Part shown: positions 8,747-16,462 of the stretch, piece by piece
Layout: each line of letters starts with the position of its first letter
Position numbering within the stretch: the stretch's first letter is position 1
Assembly (NCBI GenBank): GCA_964368985.1
Contig: CAYJDW010000007.1
Location: 1-62,146, forward strand
DNA: 62,146 nt
DNA from: G023898405 sp964368985
GTDB lineage: Bacteria > Myxococcota > UBA727 > JABDBI01
Direction of reading: 5' to 3'
The notes under the pieces: generated by a model
The model's input: the letters and a program-made list of their open reading frames with translations, nothing else
What the model was told of the DNA's origin: nothing
Database searches by the model: none
Made by a program: the position numbers and the translations under genes

Positions 8747-8880
8747 GGTGATCCTTCCCGTTTAGGAGAGAGTCATGAGAAAATTACCTAACTTGTATCT
8801 GATTTTTTTTATACATTTAATTTGAGGGTTTGTGTGTCTCCACCCTCTCCCTAGCCTCTCCCGCAAGCGGGCGAGGAGTT
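8352..8880. mobile_element. DUF559-containing element bounded by inverted 44-base repeat arms
   Basis: The left arm 8352-8395 (AACTCCTCGCC...GGTGGAGA, then CACAAA) and right arm 8837-8880 (TTTGTGTG, then TCTCCACC...GAGGAGTT) are inverted copies of one another and enclose the DUF559 gene. Outside the arm the right end continues GTTGTGC, which also follows the 12.3-kb half copy. No target duplication is obvious. Elsewhere the same arms occur as gene-less pairs. Interpretation as a mobile element is an inference from this pattern. Confidence 0.55.
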
Positions 8881-8894
8881 GTTGTGCTTTTTTC

Positions 8895-9623
8895 TTAACC
8901 CACCACCACTTCACTCGAATTCAACAAAGGCCACACCAATCGCGGTTTAAACTTCAAATAATCACACGAAAGCATCATATAAGTAATGCCATTTCGTTCG
9001 CCTTCAAAAGCGTATCTGAACGATTTCTCGCCGTGTAAATGGCCGTAGACGCAAATTTTTACAGGATATTTCTCCATTAAATCTGCGAATTTGGTGTTTT
9101 CTTGCCGGACCGTGAAGGGAGGGTAGTGGATCGCTGCGATAATGGGGCGGCCTTTGGCTAAAATGACGGCTTTATCGAGGCTCATTTTTAAGCGTTCGAG
9201 CTCGCGCACGTAGATTTTTTCGTCGTGCTCGGTGTAATCGAAGGAACCAGGTGCAGTCCAGCAGCGGGAGCCGGCGACTACGGCTACACCGATGTCGTAG
9301 GCGTCGTTTTGGAGGGCCACGCAAGAGGGGTGAAGGGCGGTGCGTACTTTGCCGATGGCGTTCCACCACAGGTCGTGGTTGCCTTTAACCAATATTTTTA
9401 AACCGGGGCGGGCGCCGATCCAATCTAGGTCGAGTTTGGCTTCTTCAAGTTTCATGGCCCAGGATAAATCGCCGGGGCATAACACGATATCATCGTGGCT
9501 TACGACGGCGTCCCAGTGCTTGGCCATAGTGTCGGCGTGATCGCGCCAATGCTCACCAAAGATATCCATGGGCTTGTCGCTAGAAAAGGACAGATGTAAA
9601 TCGCTAATACCAAAAACTCTCAT
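8895..9623 (-). CDS. metallophosphoesterase of the calcineurin-like superfamily
   Basis: The 242-residue protein contains all core metal-binding motifs in order: DLHL (about 7-10), GDLSW (about 52-56), GNHD (about 81-84), HYPP (about 166-169) and GHLH (about 196-199). These coordinate a dinuclear metal centre used to hydrolyse phosphoesters. Substrate cannot be deduced. No signal peptide, so it is cytoplasmic. It is divergent from trmB, separated by 74 bases, and its 3' end lies next to the DUF559 element. Confidence 0.9.
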   Translation of the reverse strand: MRVFGISDLHLSFSSDKPMDIFGEHWRDHADTMAKHWDAVVSHDDIVLCPGDLSWAMKLEEAKLDLDWIGARPGLKILVKGNHDLWWNAIGKVRTALHPSCVALQNDAYDIGVAVVAGSRCWTAPGSFDYTEHDEKIYVRELERLKMSLDKAVILAKGRPIIAAIHYPPFTVRQENTKFADLMEKYPVKICVYGHLHGEKSFRYAFEGERNGITYMMLSCDYLKFKPRLVWPLLNSSEVVVG

Positions 9624-9697
9624 GGGTCTACCCTGGCAAAATGCTTAAAATGGCGCTAACTGAGGCCGAAAGTGTAATTTAAAATTAGGCCAACTAT

Positions 9698-10315
9698 ATG
9701 ACAACTGCGAAAACATTCAACCTAAAATCCTTGCCCACGATGCTTCCTTTTAATGTTGATTGGGCGGCCTATTTTGGCAATGACCAGCCTGTGGACCTAG
9801 AAATAGGCTGCGGCCGGACCCATTTCTTTTTTGATCGGGCTCTAAATTATCCTGATCGCAATATCGTTGGAGTTGAATGGAAATATGAGTTTATGGAGCA
9901 AGCACAACGCCGTATTATGCGCGATGGACTCAAAAATGCCGCGGCTTTTCATGGCAATGCTTGGCTTTTGGCCCCGCTCTTATTTGGCCCCAAATCTATC
10001 GACCAAGTTTTTGTGAATTTTCCCGATCCCTGGTGGAAAGCGCGCCATAAAAAGCGTTTAGTGCTCAACGAAGTATTTTTAGACGCTTTGCAGAGCCGCA
10101 TGAAAGACAATGGCAGCATTTTATTGCAAACCGATGTGGCTGAGCTCTTTGAATTTTATTGCGAACTTATCAATAGCCATGGCGCCTTTAAGCTGGATAC
10201 CGAAATCCCGGCGGAAGAATTAATTGAAAATACTCGAGCCCAGACTCACCGAGAAAAAAAATGTTTGGAGTTAGGGATGCCCATTTATCGAGGCCTTTTT
10301 AGAGTGTTTTTATAG
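9698..10315 (+). CDS. trmB: tRNA (guanine-N7-)-methyltransferase
   Basis: Forms m7G46 in the variable loop of tRNAs using SAM. At 205 residues it matches the family. Features are the SAM motif LEIGCGRTHF, VGVEWK, then NFPDPWWKARHKKRLV, the TrmB signature, and LLQTDV further on. The N-terminal extension found in some members is short here. No strong ribosome site is visible before the ATG (GGCCAACTAT). It is divergent from the metallophosphoesterase. Confidence 0.96.
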   Translation: MTTAKTFNLKSLPTMLPFNVDWAAYFGNDQPVDLEIGCGRTHFFFDRALNYPDRNIVGVEWKYEFMEQAQRRIMRDGLKNAAAFHGNAWLLAPLLFGPKSIDQVFVNFPDPWWKARHKKRLVLNEVFLDALQSRMKDNGSILLQTDVAELFEFYCELINSHGAFKLDTEIPAEELIENTRAQTHREKKCLELGMPIYRGLFRVFL

Positions 10316-10384
10316 CTCGCCTATTGCTCTATCCTCTCTGTATGTTTTATTTCGCTATTCAGATAAATCACAAAGGTTTGAATA

Positions 10385-12244
10385 ATGATAAAAAAAATCT
10401 ATCTTTTTTTGTTAATTTTTTCCATCGCTACACAAGCGGTTAAAGAAGTCGGAAGTCCCGAAGAATATGATATATTTTTTAGGACACTGATTGGAGAACA
10501 TGGTTTAAAGCTGGCAATCCATACCGACGAGCAAAGCATTTTCATTTCTGGTCTGGAAAGCGAAATCAAAGAGCTGGAAAAAAAATTGCGAGAGGTTCTC
10601 TCTTCTCGAGAAGCATTGGAAAAAAGCCTAAATTATTCCATCGGTCATGAAAATGGAGCGGTGGCCTCAGGGGAGCTTTGGAGCTTTGAAGAGGGAAGAG
10701 CAAAATTAGAAACCCTTTTTGGAAATGCTCTTAGTGATTTGACGGTCGATGCCAAAGCATTATTCAGCGAGCAAGAAGGCGCCAGAATCGAAGAAGGTTC
10801 TCTTTATTCGAAGAAATTCCCAAACCGAAGTATTAAAACTTATGAAAATTATTCTGCAACTTTCTTGTCCTATTTAGAAGGCAATTCCCCTTCCGAGATT
10901 CGTCAAGCATGGGCGGAGGGTGAGGCCTTGAGTCTGGATGACGAAAATGAATTCACCGCGAAAGACATGGGGAATTCGCTCAACATGTTAATAGACGTTA
11001 GAGCTTGCGGCGATAAATACTCGTCGCTGCGCTTTGATCTTCCCGGCATTTATAATCTTTGTCATGAACTACAAATGAATATGGAAGTAAAGGAAGCACA
11101 AGCCGTGCTGGTTATTGATAAAAGCTCTCTCATCGCCCAGCTTAAGTCGCTCCTTTTTGGCGATGCCCTGCTTCGGGTGGTCAAAGATGCTGAAGAGATG
11201 CGTGCTTACCCCATTATTCTTCGCGAAAAGAAGTCGTTATCAACTTCTCTTATCCACTATTTAGTCATCGATAGGAGCGGGAGTATGGGTGACGAAATGA
11301 GCAATCTTAAAGCTTATCTTAATAACTATATTGACCACCTCTTCGCTGCCAATCCACAGGCGAAAATTCAGTTGGTGTCATTTAGTAGTGATGCGGTATT
11401 TAGCCTGCCCTATGGTATCGAGGATATGCCGGTGATTAAGGAACAAGTGGAAAAGTTAAAAGCCGCTGGAGGTACCAGATTATTTTCGACGGTTGAGGAT
11501 GTTATTAAGTGTATTCGAGTAAACCAAGCTTCGAGCGATGCTGCCATAACCCTTTTTACCGACGGCGATGATACCTGCGGCGACAAAGCTAGCCTTGTGG
11601 AAAATGCGCTTTTGCCCATGGCTCTTTCAGAACGACCTTCTTCTCTAACTCTTGGTCTGGGGCCAAAAGTAGACCCAAATCTTCACTGCTTGGCGGAAAA
11701 AACTGGTGGAAAATATTTCCCCATAAAAAATCTCGGGGAGTTCAATAAAATTTTGGCTGAGGAAGCCGAAGAGCATTCGCGAAAGCGCACCCTCATGCAA
11801 TTTTTTATGAAATTAGGAGAAGAAATCATTCCCGCAGCTCTTCTCAATGCGCCTCAAGACCAGGCAGATATTTTTATGCCGGAAATAAGTTTTTCGGTGA
11901 ATGAAAGCACCCAGATCATTTGCGGCAATCAAAGTATGAGCTCGTTTAATAAGAAAGCCGGGGATGAAACTCTTTTCGATGCATTAAAAAACTTGAGTTC
12001 ACATGCACTCAGCCTCGCTACTAATATGAAAATTGATCGCATTTCACGATTAATGGAGCTTCGTCAACTAGCTAAAAGAGTAGTTGAACTGGCTGAGCAG
12101 GGAACTTCTAATGATCAAAAATATGCTGCAACTGTTAATGAAAAAATAGGTGGTTATATTAGGTTAACTGAACAAGCTTCTCCCTATGAATCGAGTAATG
12201 CTTTGAAAGTTTCTATTGCGCGGCTTACGGGGATTTATGAGTAA
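10385..12244 (+). CDS. secreted von Willebrand factor type A domain protein
   Basis: The 619-residue protein starts with a short signal peptide (MIKKIYLFLLIFSIATQA). A helical region with likely coiled coil (about 55-80) leads to a VWA domain at about 290-460. The MIDAS metal site is intact: DRSGS at 296-300, Thr364 in GGTRLF and Asp393 in TDGDD. VWA domains bind protein partners through a divalent cation. The N-terminal 290 and C-terminal 150 residues match nothing I recognise. It is probably periplasmic or surface exposed. The gene stands alone between trmB and a convergent GMC oxidoreductase. Confidence 0.85.
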   Translation: MIKKIYLFLLIFSIATQAVKEVGSPEEYDIFFRTLIGEHGLKLAIHTDEQSIFISGLESEIKELEKKLREVLSSREALEKSLNYSIGHENGAVASGELWSFEEGRAKLETLFGNALSDLTVDAKALFSEQEGARIEEGSLYSKKFPNRSIKTYENYSATFLSYLEGNSPSEIRQAWAEGEALSLDDENEFTAKDMGNSLNMLIDVRACGDKYSSLRFDLPGIYNLCHELQMNMEVKEAQAVLVIDKSSLIAQLKSLLFGDALLRVVKDAEEMRAYPIILREKKSLSTSLIHYLVIDRSGSMGDEMSNLKAYLNNYIDHLFAANPQAKIQLVSFSSDAVFSLPYGIEDMPVIKEQVEKLKAAGGTRLFSTVEDVIKCIRVNQASSDAAITLFTDGDDTCGDKASLVENALLPMALSERPSSLTLGLGPKVDPNLHCLAEKTGGKYFPIKNLGEFNKILAEEAEEHSRKRTLMQFFMKLGEEIIPAALLNAPQDQADIFMPEISFSVNESTQIICGNQSMSSFNKKAGDETLFDALKNLSSHALSLATNMKIDRISRLMELRQLAKRVVELAEQGTSNDQKYAATVNEKIGGYIRLTEQASPYESSNALKVSIARLTGIYE

Positions 12245-12280
12245 AGCTATTGTTGCTTTTTGGAATGTCTAGCTAGCACT

Positions 12281-12314
12281 CTTCTCCCGCAAGCGGGAGA
12301 GGAGTTGTTGTGCT
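12281..12314. repeat. solo half arm of the dispersed inverted repeat
   Basis: CTTCTCCCGCAAGCGGGAGA followed by GGAGTTGTTGTGCT equals the outer half of the repeat arm, including the terminal GTTGTTGTGC, without the inner CTCCACCCTCTCC part or a partner arm. It lies between two convergent genes and its hairpin may slow transcription, though there is no T-run. Confidence 0.7.
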
Positions 12315-13986
12315 AAGAGGGGGCCGGGGCATCAACACCGGCGTTCGCCACCTTCCTCGAAGCTACCACGAGCTCCTCATTTAGCCCCGGCAGAGCTTTT
12401 CTTTTATCCCCAATATGACTCATGGCATATTCCGCCATAGCAGTAATCGTCAAGCTCGGATTCACGCCGAGGTTCGCAGGAATCATGGAGCCGTCGATGA
12501 CGTACATATTTTTGTAGCCAAACACTTGGTTATGCTCGTCAATAACCCCTTCGTTGCTGTTTTTGCCCATCACTGCGCCCCCGAGGATATGGGCGGTGGT
12601 GGCTTTGTTAAATAATATTTCTGGCACCGAACCAATAGCAAAACCGTTAAAATATTTGGCAAGGCTCATGGCTACTTTGTTTGCCATAGGAAGAAAGACT
12701 GGTACTTTTTCCTTATTGTTTAATGCCGTTGTCATGGTTTTTTTAAAAGGCCAATACCATCGTCGTTCATAACTTAATTTCATATGGTTATCGAGATTCT
12801 GCATAACTAATAAAATAATGCTTTCTTGGGCCCAATTTTTTAGGCTCAAACTTTTGATATAATTTAGGGGGTGACTTATGAGCTGCCAAATATATTTAAT
12901 CAAACGTATAAACCAAGGCCCACCCCCTACCATTAAAGTTGAAATAAGGCCGATCATATCGGAGCCTTTGCCATAACGCACGATTTCTACATGCGTTCTT
13001 TCATCGGGATAAAAGCCGGCGCTGATGGCGATGCCTTGAGAAAAATCATCGCTGCTTCGAGATCGTACGCCTACGAGTGCCTCGGAATTGGTGCGCAAAT
13101 AATGGCCCACCATGGGACTAAGTTTTGGTAAATAGCCTTCGTCTTTCATTTGCAATAATAGCTTCACGGTGCCAAGCACGCCCGCAGATAAAATAAGGCC
13201 CCCTGCACGAAAGGAAATTGCTTGTCCTCGGCAGCCTAATTTTTTGCCCTGACTTGCTTCAATGGTGTAAGTGTCGTCCTCGTTTTTAAGGATTTTGGTC
13301 ACAAGCGTTTCAGGCCTAATCGTTAGGCCCAGATTTTCTGCCAAATACAAATAATTTTTGACCAAGGTATTTTTAGCGCCAACGCGGCAGCCCACCATGC
13401 AATTGCCGCATAAAGTACAGCCGGTGCGATTTGGGCCAAGGCCGCCGAAATAGGGATCGCTCACCGTCTTATTGGCTTCGCCAAAAAACACCCCCACTTT
13501 AGTTTGATGAAAGGTCGCTTCTCTTCCCATTTCCGCGGCGAGTTTTTTCATGGCCACATCAGCGGGGCCGAGATGAATACTGTTGGTGACCCCAAGCATT
13601 TTTTGGGCGGTTTCAAAGTGAGGAGCAAGCCGCGTTTTCCAGTCACCTAAATGTTTCCACATCGGATCATTAAAATAGGTGTCGGAAGGTTTTAAAAGTG
13701 TGTTTGCATAGATGAGCGAGCCCCCACCTACACCCGCGCCGCCCAAGAAAAAAGCGTGCCGAAAAAGATGCATGCGCATGATGCCGTGAAAGCCCATTTG
13801 AGGCCAATAAAACCAGCGTCGCACATCACGATTATTTTTGGGAAAATCCTCGTCTTTAAAACGCCGCCCAGCCTCGAGCACCAGTACGCGATACCCTTTT
13901 TGAGCGAGGCGCAGTGCAGACACCGCGCCACCAAAACCAGAGCCAACTATCACGTAATCGTAGATAAGTGTTTGATCTGTGGTCAT
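12313..13986 (-). CDS. GMC-family FAD oxidoreductase (cholesterol-oxidase-like)
   Basis: The 557-residue flavoprotein begins with an FAD-binding Rossmann motif (IVGSGFGGAVSALRLA, near residues 12-27). The mid region has GGSLIYANTLL and a CTLCGNCMVGC cluster of four cysteines. The C-terminus has HILGGAVMG and the GMC C-terminal segment YVIDGSMIPANLGVNPSLT. These match bacterial cholesterol-oxidase-like members of the GMC oxidoreductases. The alcohol or sterol substrate is unknown. There is no signal peptide. AAGGG precedes the ATG. It is divergent from the DUF2252 gene, and their 5' ends are about 90 bases apart. Confidence 0.88.
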   Translation of the reverse strand: MTTDQTLIYDYVIVGSGFGGAVSALRLAQKGYRVLVLEAGRRFKDEDFPKNNRDVRRWFYWPQMGFHGIMRMHLFRHAFFLGGAGVGGGSLIYANTLLKPSDTYFNDPMWKHLGDWKTRLAPHFETAQKMLGVTNSIHLGPADVAMKKLAAEMGREATFHQTKVGVFFGEANKTVSDPYFGGLGPNRTGCTLCGNCMVGCRVGAKNTLVKNYLYLAENLGLTIRPETLVTKILKNEDDTYTIEASQGKKLGCRGQAISFRAGGLILSAGVLGTVKLLLQMKDEGYLPKLSPMVGHYLRTNSEALVGVRSRSSDDFSQGIAISAGFYPDERTHVEIVRYGKGSDMIGLISTLMVGGGPWFIRLIKYIWQLISHPLNYIKSLSLKNWAQESIILLVMQNLDNHMKLSYERRWYWPFKKTMTTALNNKEKVPVFLPMANKVAMSLAKYFNGFAIGSVPEILFNKATTAHILGGAVMGKNSNEGVIDEHNQVFGYKNMYVIDGSMIPANLGVNPSLTITAMAEYAMSHIGDKRKALPGLNEELVVASRKVANAGVDAPAPS

Positions 13987-14078
13987 TTTTAACCCTTTTT
14001 ATTGAGCTTTTAGCAGCCAATAAATTTCAGGCAAGGAAAGAGCGCGCTAGGATTAAGAAAGTTAAGAGAGAGGTTTTT

Positions 14079-15464
14079 ATGCCCCATAAACAAATTGATC
14101 ATTCAAAGCCCTTGCCCAATATCAAAGACCGCAAAGCCCATGGGAAATTTTTACGGACTAAAGTTGCCCGCGAAGAGCATGCAAGCTGGCATCCTGCCGA
14201 CAATCGGGCTGATCCTATCGACGTTTTAGAAAAGTCTAATAAACACCGCATTCAGCATCTATTAGGACTTCGCCACGGCCGCATGACGCGCTCGCCCTTT
14301 ACTTATTTTCGGGGAGCGGCCGATATGATGGCGGCTGATCTTGCTCATTCGCCGGTGAGTGGCATTCAGACTCAGCTTTGCGGTGATTGTCATTTAAATA
14401 ATTTTGGCGCCTATGCGACCCCTGAACGCAACATGATCGTGGACATTAACGATTTTGATGAAACCTTGCCGGGGCCTTGGGAATGGGATCTTAAAAGGTT
14501 GGCGGCTAGTTTCGTGTTGGCGTGTCGCGCGGATAATTTTAAGGCATCAGTAGCCGTCGATGCGGTTTTAACCCTGGTTCGTTCTTATCGGATTGCTATG
14601 AATGATTTTGCCGAAATGACCAGGCTTGAAATTTGGTATTCAAAAATGAGTCTTGATACTTGGTTGAAAGGAATTGATGACCAGGAATATGTGGCAGCAG
14701 CGACGAGCTTTGTGAAAAAACAAGAAGGCAAATCATCCACTAATAACTTTCCTAAAATCACTGATTTACAAAACGGACAGCGCAAATTCAAAGATAATCC
14801 GCCCTTTATTTATCATCCCACCTTAAAGCCTGAAGCAGATTTACTGACTTTGGCGGAGGAGGCTTTCTTTGACTATCAGGACACGCTGATTGAAGATCGC
14901 AGAATTCTCCTCGATCATTATCAGTTAGTTGACGCCGCCATCCGGGTGGGGGGCATTGGCAGTGTGGGAACATTTTGTGGGGTCTTATTGCTCATGGCGG
15001 CGGAAAATGATCCCCTTATTTTGCAATTTAAACAGGCGAGCCAATCAGTGCTTGAGCCATATCTAGGAAAAAGTCTTCATAAAAATCACGGCGAGCGCGT
15101 GGTGGCTGGACAACGAATGATGCAATCCCATAGCGATATTTTTATTGGTTGGACCGAAAGTCCCAGCCGGGGAGAGCATTTTTTTATTAGGCAGCTCAAA
15201 GATATGAAAATGTCCATAACTCCCGAAAACTGGGTACCTGATCGGGCGATGGAAGTAGCTAAAAACCTTGGTTGGATTTTGGCACGGGCACATGCACGCT
15301 CAGGTGATGCGGCGGTGCAGAGCGGCTATATGGGCAGCAGCGATGCGCTCGACGAGGCGCTTGCGCAGTTTAGTATGACTTATGCGGATCAAAGTGAGAG
15401 GGATCATAAAGCGTTAATTACCGCTATTAAGGCGGGGAGATTGGATATTACGATTGAGAGTTGA
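14079..15464 (+). CDS. DUF2252 family protein
   Basis: The 461-residue protein has the DUF2252 hallmarks: RMTRSPFTYFRGAA, LCGDCHLNNFGAY, DINDFDETLPGPWEWDLKRL and a C-terminal GWILARAHARSGD. The GDxHxxN and DFD arrangement resembles aminoglycoside-phosphotransferase/kinase-like catalytic motifs, so a kinase-like fold is likely, but no substrate is established. I chose the ATG at 14079 because GAGAGAGG precedes it; the upstream in-frame extension overlaps the divergent oxidoreductase. Confidence 0.88.
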   Translation: MPHKQIDHSKPLPNIKDRKAHGKFLRTKVAREEHASWHPADNRADPIDVLEKSNKHRIQHLLGLRHGRMTRSPFTYFRGAADMMAADLAHSPVSGIQTQLCGDCHLNNFGAYATPERNMIVDINDFDETLPGPWEWDLKRLAASFVLACRADNFKASVAVDAVLTLVRSYRIAMNDFAEMTRLEIWYSKMSLDTWLKGIDDQEYVAAATSFVKKQEGKSSTNNFPKITDLQNGQRKFKDNPPFIYHPTLKPEADLLTLAEEAFFDYQDTLIEDRRILLDHYQLVDAAIRVGGIGSVGTFCGVLLLMAAENDPLILQFKQASQSVLEPYLGKSLHKNHGERVVAGQRMMQSHSDIFIGWTESPSRGEHFFIRQLKDMKMSITPENWVPDRAMEVAKNLGWILARAHARSGDAAVQSGYMGSSDALDEALAQFSMTYADQSERDHKALITAIKAGRLDITIES

Positions 15465-15540
15465 TGATTTCGTGCCTTTTCTTTGCGTCTTCTTAGGCAT
15501 CTAAAAGCGATGGATAAATATTAGGGGTTATTGCATCGCC

Positions 15541-15795
15541 GACTCCCCCTTTGAAAAGGGGGAAGTTGCATAACTGCCGATCGTTTTAGCTCAACAACTC
15601 CTCGCCCGCTTGCGGGAGAGGCTAGGGAGAGGGTGGAGAGACATAAACGTGGGCTTTTATCAAAATACTTTCCTCGTTTGCATTTCTCCACCCTCTCCCC
15701 CAGCCCTCTCCCGCAAGCGGGCGAGGGAGCGTGGTGCGTGCTTTAGCCTCAAAGCATTATGTGCAACAACGCCTTTTCAAAGGGGGAAGTTGGAG
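15541..15795. mobile_element. gene-less inverted-repeat element (MITE-like), full copy 1
   Basis: The 346-base gap after the DUF2252 gene holds no gene. It contains arms at 15596-15639 and 15685-15730 in inverted orientation, spaced by about 45 bases beginning GACATAAACG. The flanks (GACTCCCCCTTTGAAAAGG on the left; GCTTTAGCCTCAAAG and CCTTTTCAAAGGGGG on the right) form a second, outer inverted repeat. The 53.6-53.9 kb element shares the spacer start, GACTCC and CTTTAGCCTCAAA, so the unit is larger than the arms. Confidence 0.65.
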
Positions 15796-15810
15796 CGAGA
15801 AAGTCGAATT

Positions 15811-16371
15811 TTACCAGGCATAGCCCAAACTAAAGTCGCCAGCGGGAAAAAAGCCATGAAGGCCCCAGGAATACTCGCTGCCGAAAATTTTCTTATTGAC
15901 AAAAGCGTGGGTATAGCGAACTCCTAAACCGAGATTAAGAGAAAAACCCGAGTCCCAGACCCAGCCGTAGCCACCAATCACTGATCCGGTGAGAGCAACA
16001 TAATTATTTTTTACCTTGGTATCAGTGGTTTGGTGAAATAAATAACCCACAGCAACCCCCGGTTCAATAAACCAGCTGTCTTCAAAGGCAAGATTACTTA
16101 AAAAGAATTTTCCGCTTAGTCCTAAGCCAATACCAAAGTGATCAGTACGATCTTGAAAATCAAAAAAGTTGGCGATGGCATGGACTCCCAGAGCTGCTTT
16201 ATCGCTTAGAGCAAAGCGAAAACTAATGGGCAGTGCCCCACCAAGGAGCTGCAGAGGGTTCGAAGAGATTTCTTTGGTTCTTCTCAGATCAACCCCATTT
16301 TCGGCCCAGAGACCACTTGGCCAGAGAGCCGCTAGCAAAACTATCGCAAGGCTTTTTTTAAAAATATGCAC
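15811..16371 (-). CDS. small outer-membrane beta-barrel protein
   Basis: The 186-residue product has a signal peptide (MHIFKKSLAIVLLAALWPSGLWA), then alternating amphipathic segments typical of beta strands, several ending in aromatic residues. The C-terminus is SLGYAW, ending in Trp as expected for the BAM recognition signal. The size fits an eight-stranded OmpA/OmpW-like barrel. I do not recognise the family. It is flanked by the repeat element on its 3' side. Confidence 0.7.
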   Translation of the reverse strand: MHIFKKSLAIVLLAALWPSGLWAENGVDLRRTKEISSNPLQLLGGALPISFRFALSDKAALGVHAIANFFDFQDRTDHFGIGLGLSGKFFLSNLAFEDSWFIEPGVAVGYLFHQTTDTKVKNNYVALTGSVIGGYGWVWDSGFSLNLGLGVRYTHAFVNKKIFGSEYSWGLHGFFPAGDFSLGYAW

Positions 16372-16462
16372 CTAAATTCTCCCGTTCATTATCAGCTTTG
16401 GTTTACTGTACATGAGCTATTTTTTAGGAGCCAAATTTTGACTCCTTTTAATAGTAAAAAAA

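Noticed and set aside
15610..15927. 105-residue frame across the 15.6-kb element
   Set aside because: It consists of translated repeat arms plus antisense of the outer-membrane gene; no ribosome site.
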